Source: Scilla litardierei (taxonomy: Eukaryota; Streptophyta; Magnoliopsida; Asparagales; Asparagaceae). Taken from it: a stretch of 64,000 nt of DNA. Under the pieces are notes generated by a model that saw nothing but the letters and a program-made list of their open reading frames with translations, ran no database searches and was not told the DNA's origin. Below, piece after piece: positions 58,540-64,000 of the stretch. Every line of letters begins with the position of its first letter. The stretch's first letter is position 1. The position numbers were made by a program, and so were the translations under genes. Location: the NCBI GenBank assembly GCA_030789695.1, contig CM061133.1, positions 95,535,528 through 95,599,527 of the forward strand. The letters are read 5' to 3'.

Positions 58540-59688
58540 ATGCAGCAACCGCCGCCGCCCTATGGCCAGCAGCGAGTCATCTCCCCAGTCGAGTCCCTCT
58601 TGACCCAATACATTACGAACCAGGAGAAGATCAATTTGAAGCTGGAGATGGGGCAGAGGGCCCTCACCGACCAAGTAACCCAGCTGGGGTTACAGGTGGC
58701 GAACCTTCAAATGGCGCAAAACCAATTGCCGACCCAACCGGAAGTAAATCCGAGGGGGGCAAATCAGGCTTTGGCACTATCACATGATCATGCGAATGTG
58801 TCTGCTATCGTCTTTAGAAGCGGGACACAAATTCCTACAAGAGTGTCCGCTAAGGAACCTGAAGCTCCGTTGGTCGTAGAGCGACCAATTGAAAAATCAA
58901 ATGACGACGGAGCTTCGTCACCAAAGACTACGACTCCTGAGGGAGTCCCTGAAGAGGAGAAGAAGAAGGACGAGGAGGGGAGCCTGAAAGTATTTAATCC
59001 CATTGTGCCTTTTGCACAACGACTTGCCCAAGCCAAGATTGATGAAAAGTATGGAAAATTCTTTGCCATGGTCAAGGATTTAAGCTTGCAGATCCCTTTT
59101 CTCGAAGCCATAGAGACAATACCTTCATATGCAAAATTCTTAAAGGACTTGGTGACGAGAGGTTCGAGAAAGGAGGTCGTTCTCACGGCGGAATGCAGCG
59201 CTCTCATTCAGAGAGCGAATCCGCCCAAGCAAAAAGACATGGAAAGCTTCTCTATTCCTTGTTCAATTGGGTAAGTGAAGATCCATCGGACGCTCATGGA
59301 TTTGGGAGCGAGCGTCAGTCTAATGCCCCTGTCACAATACAGGAGGATAGGGATGGGAGACCTAGAGCCCACGGGTATGACCCTTCAACTAGCTGATAGA
59401 TCGGTAAAATATCTAGTGGGAATTGTAGACGACCTGCATGTTAACATCAGTGGAGTGCATGTGCCGGTAGACTTTGTGGTGATGGACATGCCTGAAGACA
59501 CTTATACACCCATCATCCTCGGATGGCCCTTCATGGACACCGCTGGCATGCTGATAGATGTGAAGAAATGGAAGCTATCCCTTAATGTTGGCGACCAGAA
59601 GGTCGAATTTGACTTGAGGTTATCTATGAAGCACCCCCAGATGAACCTGGTTGCAATATGCTGGATGTTGAGGAGGAAAGAGCCATAG
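58540..59688 (+). pseudogene. C-terminal Gag and protease of element F
   Basis: It opens with a helical Gln-rich segment (VESLLTQYITNQEKINLKLE), then an acidic/Lys-rich linker (EEEKKKDEEG). The conserved FAQRLAQAKIDEKYGKF and LQIPFLEAIETIPSYAKFLKD block follows. TAA at 59272-59274 separates this from the protease, which continues in the same frame with active site MDLGASVSLMP, then YLVGIVDDLHVNI and GVHVPVDFVVMDMP, IILGWPFMDTAG and a final KVEFDL. Apart from that stop the protease looks complete. Confidence 0.85.
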
Positions 59689-60102
59689 AAGTTGGGGCCT
59701 GGGAAATTCTCTCAAGGAACCCCCCGACAGCTTGGGGGACCTTGAAAAGCATGGCGGTTTGAAGAAGGAAGAAGTTGCTCGGGAAGCGGGTGTCTCACAT
59801 ACAACCCCTCCCGGATTACAAAAATCTCCTCCGACGAGGAGAAAAGGGAAAGAGCATATGGGGATTACCGTTGATGAGATCCGGATCTTAAGAAAAGTGG
59901 TTGTTGACGCCAATGTAAGGGAGAAGCCCCCGGATACCATCAACGGAGGGAGGACCGTCGAAGAATTTTACTTATCACCGCTTGCAACACCAGAGACCAC
60001 CACTTCAAAATCTGAAGGGATGCCAAACATTAGGCATCACCCCAGTCCTCCTTGAAAATCATCTACCAGGCGTCGAGCAAACGACGTGAAACAACAGCGC
60101 TT
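59689..60102 (+). pseudogene. Polar tail after F protease
   Basis: Frame 59732-60055 is Lys/Glu/Pro-rich (LEKHGGLKKEEVAREAGV, TRRKGKEHMG) and lies in another frame from the protease. It may be a displaced C-terminal extension or chance. No known motif, and no RT sequence is found here, where RT would be expected. Confidence 0.4.
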
Positions 60103-60120
60103 CATGGGAAGCAACCCATG
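60103..60120 (+). ncRNA. CATGGG-AAGCAA-CCCATG hairpin downstream of F protease
   Basis: A 6-bp perfect stem with a 6-nt loop. It is the counterpart of 40886-40901 in element D, with different stem bases and nearly the same loop. Confidence 0.5.
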
Positions 60121-60246
60121 TTCTAAACTCTCATCTTTGTTTTTAGGATTATTTTTTAAGTTTATTTTTCTTATTTTATTGAATAAATTCAGCAGCGGAA
60201 ACATTCGTCGAGGGACTTAGGCCATTTTTGAACTTTTACAGGAAAC

Positions 60247-60618
60247 AAGCCCCCAACCGATCGGTTGAGCTCTCAACCGATCGGGTAGGACGTATCAGAA
60301 AATGCCATATATCTGTTCTTCAGCGAACCGCTCGGGTGGAGCAAACCGAGACCGGGTGGCAGATCGTGTGAGAACGGCAGAAGTCTCGGGAAAACTTGGG
60401 ATTGAATCAACCGATCGTTTGATAGAAGCAGTGGTCGTGTGGCCGTCCGAGTGAAGTGCACAGAACTCTCGGGAAAATCATGAAGCGGCCAACCGATCGG
60501 TTGAAATCTCAACCGATCGGTTCGCCTGTAGCCACTTTTCAACAAATTTTTTCTAAATAATAACCAACCGATCGGGTGAAAACTCACCCGATCAGTTCGT
60601 CCAAAACCCTTTAAATAC
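60247..60618 (+). promoter_or_regulatory. Internal LTR-like promoter cassette in element F
   Basis: A second cluster of AACCGATCGGTTGA words is followed by a TATA-like TTTAAATA at 60610-60617. The stretch 60491-60540 matches LTR positions 55841-55890 at 41 of 50 bases by eye, including words outside the palindromes (TCATCTGTAG / TCGCCTGTAG, and TTTTC). It lies about 430 bp upstream of the extra ORF and could be its promoter. Confidence 0.6.
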
Positions 60619-61041
60619 CCCCCGACTGAACCGATTCGTTTTCTTCACCCGACTTCGACTTCTCCTCCACCGTTTCGAATTCTCCAAGCCCCAACCGGCC
60701 ACCTTGCTCCCTCAACCGGCCACCAATCCCTCTCAATCAATCCCATCGCCCCCTACTTCCTTCTCCCCATCAATCCAACTCTCCTCCATCCCCATCCAAA
60801 CCTTAATTTTCGCCCACTCTTCCCCATTTCTAAAAAAATTGTTGAAGAGGCGTGTTGCGGCTTCACACTCCCATCAATTGCACAGCGTTGGGTGATTTGC
60901 GAGCACGGATTGTTTACGCTACTGGATAAACTCGTTCCCTATATCTATTTCTTACATTTGCCCTAGCACTATATTTTTGCTCAATTGCCATTGATTGTGT
61001 ACATTCTTCATATCTTGCATACACTTGCATCACACACTATC

Positions 61042-62136
61042 ATGGTCAAGGAAAAAGATAATGGTAAGGGTATAATGCGTGAGGAGGGGTCGTCTCGCAA
61101 GAGACGAAAGACCACATGTCCACCTAGTTCACGTCCCCCTCCTACACAGCCTACACAACCCCAACCCCAACCAATCATCCCTCCTGAGGACCCAATGATG
61201 GGCCCGCGTGGTTACCATTTTTTGAGTGTTGAGCAGAAAGATTTTTATAATAGACTCGATGCACGAGGACACTTATCCACCAAGTTTGCACATGCACAAG
61301 CTCTTATCGATCTCGGAGTTTTCTTCGAGGTCGAGACTCTCTTTGCTAACTTAGGATGGATAGCTTTCCTAAACGCCAACGCGGTATCCTACCCCTCCCT
61401 CACACTCGAATTTCTATCCTCCCTTAAATGTGAGTCGGGATCAATCGTCATTTTCTGCATCCGAAACAAAACCATCTGCACCCACCTGAATACTATTAAT
61501 AACATTTTCGGTTTTCCCATTCTTAGGGACGACGCTATCCGTCCCTACGGGTATCACCCTGATTTCGACGTCGATCAATTTTGGTTTCGCCTCACCAAAC
61601 ACGATCATTATCCTCGAGGTAAGGCCAAGGCCTCCTCCATCATTCACCTCGTATTCCGTCTGGTCCACCGAATCATATCTTGCACATTCTTCCCCAGGGA
61701 TGAGTCCGGGACCGTGACCATCCCTGATCTTTTCATTTTGTGGGCCATGACATTTGCTTTTGTTCGCGGTGATGACGGGATTACTTTTGGGGCCCCTGTC
61801 ATTCCCATTCATGCCGGTGCTTGGCTTATTCACAAGTTACTTGAGATTAGCCGCGGCGGCAAGGACAAGTTTTGTTGCGGGGGCCTCATTACCATCATAG
61901 CTTCATATCCCCAGTACAATATCTTCATCCCCCGAGATTTGTCTTCTGCCTCAGGACCTACACGTCTAGATCTTGATGTCCTGTGGCACATACACATGAT
62001 CAAGCCCCGCCCTGATGGTCGTTTCACTTTCTTCTACGGTCATCCCCTGCTGCTTACACCATTCTGCCCAACCCAGCTCGCATGTCTATCGTTCTTGTGG
62101 CAGACTGGACATTCCCTCATGACCCTGAGTTACTAG
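61042..62136 (+). CDS. Athila-type extra ORF of element F
   Basis: The start chosen is ATG 61042 (MVKEKDNGKGIMREEG), because the 57 bases before it, open from 60985, encode a poor hydrophobic leader. A basic stretch (SSRKRRKTT, a possible nuclear signal) and a Pro/Gln-rich linker precede the conserved core: LSVEQKDFYNRL, VETLFANLGWIAFL, YPSLTLEFLSSLK, LNTINNIFGFP, HLVFRLVHRIISCTFFP and LFILWAMTF. This matches what I know of the Arabidopsis retrotransposon (Athila) ORF-1 type protein, whose function is unknown. It has been grouped with env-like ORFs by position. No clear membrane segment is seen. The frame ends at TAG 62134-62136, probably before its original end. Confidence 0.65.
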   Translation: MVKEKDNGKGIMREEGSSRKRRKTTCPPSSRPPPTQPTQPQPQPIIPPEDPMMGPRGYHFLSVEQKDFYNRLDARGHLSTKFAHAQALIDLGVFFEVETLFANLGWIAFLNANAVSYPSLTLEFLSSLKCESGSIVIFCIRNKTICTHLNTINNIFGFPILRDDAIRPYGYHPDFDVDQFWFRLTKHDHYPRGKAKASSIIHLVFRLVHRIISCTFFPRDESGTVTIPDLFILWAMTFAFVRGDDGITFGAPVIPIHAGAWLIHKLLEISRGGKDKFCCGGLITIIASYPQYNIFIPRDLSSASGPTRLDLDVLWHIHMIKPRPDGRFTFFYGHPLLLTPFCPTQLACLSFLWQTGHSLMTLSY

Positions 62137-62991
62137 GGGGTTACATCTTCTGTTCCTTATCCTGTGCGCACCCAGACCACCTTCCCATGTCGCCCACTTA
62201 GGCGAGCAGGACATACCTACGTCCTGAGGAGACCCCGGGGCTGAACCCAGTAGTGCCACCCTGGCTTCTGTCCCCATCACCACCGTCACCACCTCTCCGG
62301 TCCGTACGACACTACTTCCACCTTTTGTCGAGCCACCTCTACTCACCTCCGTCTCGAGGCTGAGTTAGCTGCATTGCATGCTGGCGCATCCACTTCGACC
62401 TCCTCGGTCCCATCCCCTTCTATCTTCACTCACCCATGTTTCCTTGCACTTGAGAGGAACGTGGCAGCCATCCTTTGTATTCTCACTCACATTCATGGTC
62501 CACCTCCACCCACACCATCCCCCTCACCACCACCTTCACCCCCTCGATGATCTTCACCTCCACCATCAATTTCTTCACCTCCACCATCACATTCATTGCC
62601 TCCCGCCACCACCGTTTCCGTTACCTCCACTTCACCTCCACTAATGACCACTGCCGTCGCCCCCACAGATCCATCACCATCCACTTCCATCTCCCCATAC
62701 GTGCGCCGTAAGAAATTGCAGGTGCGATCGAGATCACTTCCCCCACCATCCTCTCCACCACCTACCCCCGTACCCCCACCATCGACCACTGCATTGGTCG
62801 CCATTTCACTACCACTCACAATCATCACCACCTCACCACCCATCGTTCACACCTCCTTCGCACCCACCCATCCATCACCTCGACCCCTTTCCCCACTTCT
62901 CCGCACACCCGTCACCTCCCCCGTCCACTCCCCTACATCCCCCACATCTTCTACCGAGGAGGACGAGGATATTTCCACTCCTGCTTTTTGA
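62137..62991 (+). pseudogene. Pro/Ser/Thr-rich tail after the Athila-type ORF
   Basis: Out-of-frame continuation with simple CCACC/TCACC-type repeats. Frame 62596-62991 is Pro/Ser/Thr-rich, has a short basic RRKKLQVRSRS stretch and ends with acidic STEEDEDISTPAF. It may be the frameshifted C-terminus of the extra ORF or a low-complexity stretch. Confidence 0.4.
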
Positions 62992-64000
62992 TTTCATATT
63001 CTTTTCCGATCTTCCCCCTCGCATATTTCTGCATCATCATAATTATATCTTATTGCTAGCATTGTCATGTTTAGCTTGGGGGAAGTCGTTTTTTGTGTGT
63101 GTTGTCGTGTGATATTTTTATGGTGTGCTTGTTTATATATGTCGTGTGGTGTGATTTTCTATCTTTTATTTTCTGTATTTCTTTTTCCTCCTTCTTTATT
63201 TTTCAGTTTCGTATGTGTGTTTTTCTTGTTTTTCATTTTTCTTTTAGTCGGTGCGTATTCCCCTATTTCCATTGTCCTCCCGTATTTATTTCTATTGTAT
63301 TGAGGCAATGCAAGCTTCAGCTTGGGGGAGTCGCACTCCATGCGTCATTTGCGTCTTTTTCTTCGTTTTTGAGTCGTTTTCATTGTGTTTTTCTTTTTCT
63401 TTCTTTCTTTTTATCTCTTTCTCCTAGAGATGACCCCATATGATGAATTGCCACAGAATCACACACACACCTAGCATGGCTACGATTATCACTTTCACTA
63501 ACCTTAGGAAGCCGAGTCCTCTTGCATTTCATGCATCGTGGGTTCACTTGCATTTATGTGAGTTGTGTGTCGTGACTAGCTTATAGTGTGCTTCTACTTT
63601 GTGATTTTGATTTATATACCTATCTTGGGATGACCCCTAGACTATCATGCTTTGATTTGAATATGCGGTATTTGCTTCCCATGTCTGCTTCTATAAGCAT
63701 GAATATTTCATATCATATTCTTCATTTCGCATGTGTCGGGATTCCACAATTAGGACTAGGATAACCCATTTAGCCTATGCTCTGATTAGCAAAAAAAATA
63801 TCCTTTGCCCAAGTGTTTAGAATCCGATTTCTTTTTTATTTTTACTTGGTGCAAATCCCCTCATCGTGTACCGTTCTCCCACTTGAAAGAGTACACATGT
63901 ATATATCCCAAAAGCCCAAAAATCCAAAAAAGAGAGAAAAGAAAAATCCAAAAAAAAGAAAAGAAAAGAGAAAAGAAAGAAAAAAATATGTATATCCAAA
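62992..64000 (+). other. T-rich and A-rich spacer of element F
   Basis: No gene. Two nearly identical polypurine-like tracts occur, TTTAGCTTGGGGGAAGTCG at about 63068-63086 and TTCAGCTTGGGGGAGTCGC at about 63315-63333. The last 100 bases are an A-rich AAGAAAAG run, usual for Athila/Tat spacers. The hydrophobic frames at 63067-63443 come from T-rich sequence. Confidence 0.5.

Larger units (their letters stand above)
55448..64000 (+). mobile_element. Element F: Athila/Tat-like, gag and protease plus extra ORF, no RT
   Basis: 5' LTR, perfect Asp-tRNA primer site, gag, protease, conserved hairpin, internal copy of the LTR promoter cassette, an Athila-type extra ORF and non-coding spacer with polypurine-like tracts. 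RT, RNase H and integrase are absent between protease (ends 59688) and the hairpin (60103). The element needs pol from elsewhere. The 3' LTR is outside the window. It inserted into LINE copy 2. Confidence 0.8.

Noticed and set aside
61042..62136. Captured cellular gene in element F
   Set aside because: The core motifs agree with the Athila ORF-1 type protein known from plant retrotransposons, so no capture is needed.
62378..62900. Histidine- or proline-rich protein on several frames
   Set aside because: Simple CCACC/TCACC-type repeats give His-, Pro- or Thr-rich products depending on frame. At most one frame can be the displaced tail of the extra ORF.
63067..63443. Small membrane protein from hydrophobic frames
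   Set aside because: T-rich spacer produces Phe/Leu/Val runs in several frames. No start context or conservation.

Overview
This is intergenic DNA from a large, repeat-rich plant nuclear genome. I see no cellular gene, tRNA or rRNA. Nearly all of it is LTR retrotransposons inserted into one another, plus two L1-type LINE fragments. Plant origin rests on initiator-Met and Asp-tRNA primer sites, Ty3/gypsy elements of chromovirus (Tekay/Del-like) and Athila/Tat type, a Copia element resembling the TNT1-94-type plant Pol family, and TATA-bearing LTRs. The species cannot be told from the sequence.

Layout. 1-8194: a minus-strand LTR element without recognisable genes (LARD-like), inserted in the 3' LTR of the next. 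8195-17396: a minus-strand chromovirus ('Tekay-A') with pol but no gag. 17397-21040: a minus-strand Copia RT/RNase H fragment, an LTR-like block and unclassified sequence. 21041-26351: a decayed plus-strand Copia element without 3' LTR. 26352-41023: a plus-strand Athila/Tat-like element ('D') with gag and protease but no RT or integrase. Its LTR is split by an almost complete plus-strand chromovirus ('Tekay-B', 28054-37724, 5-bp target duplication CTAGC), and its internal region is broken at 41024 by a minus-strand Athila/Tat-like element ('E', 3' LTR 41024-42814). E in turn carries a three-LTR element ('G', 42832-50670, target duplication CTTAC) and L1 pieces (52142-55447). At 55448 another plus-strand Athila/Tat-like element ('F') starts inside the second LINE and runs off the window. 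It has gag, protease and an extra Athila-type ORF, but no RT or integrase.

Most interesting points. (1) Tekay-B has two apparent introns, at the gag/protease border and inside integrase. Each restores the reading frame exactly, and the integrase intron sits at the same codon and phase in Tekay-A. This suggests that splicing separates Gag, Gag-Pol and genomic RNA. (2) Both chromoviruses share an LTR hairpin whose arms differ by compensating changes, followed by a short, conserved acidic reading frame. (3) LTR promoters of several families carry clusters of family-specific short palindromes just upstream of the TATA box. In F a second, diverged copy of this cassette lies inside the element, upstream of the extra ORF, and looks like an internal promoter. 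(4) One Tekay LTR carries five tandem stem-loops with covarying stems, and the other carries four hairpins at a 113-115 bp period.

All coding regions are broken. Many stops are CAG to TAG, as expected from cytosine-methylation decay.
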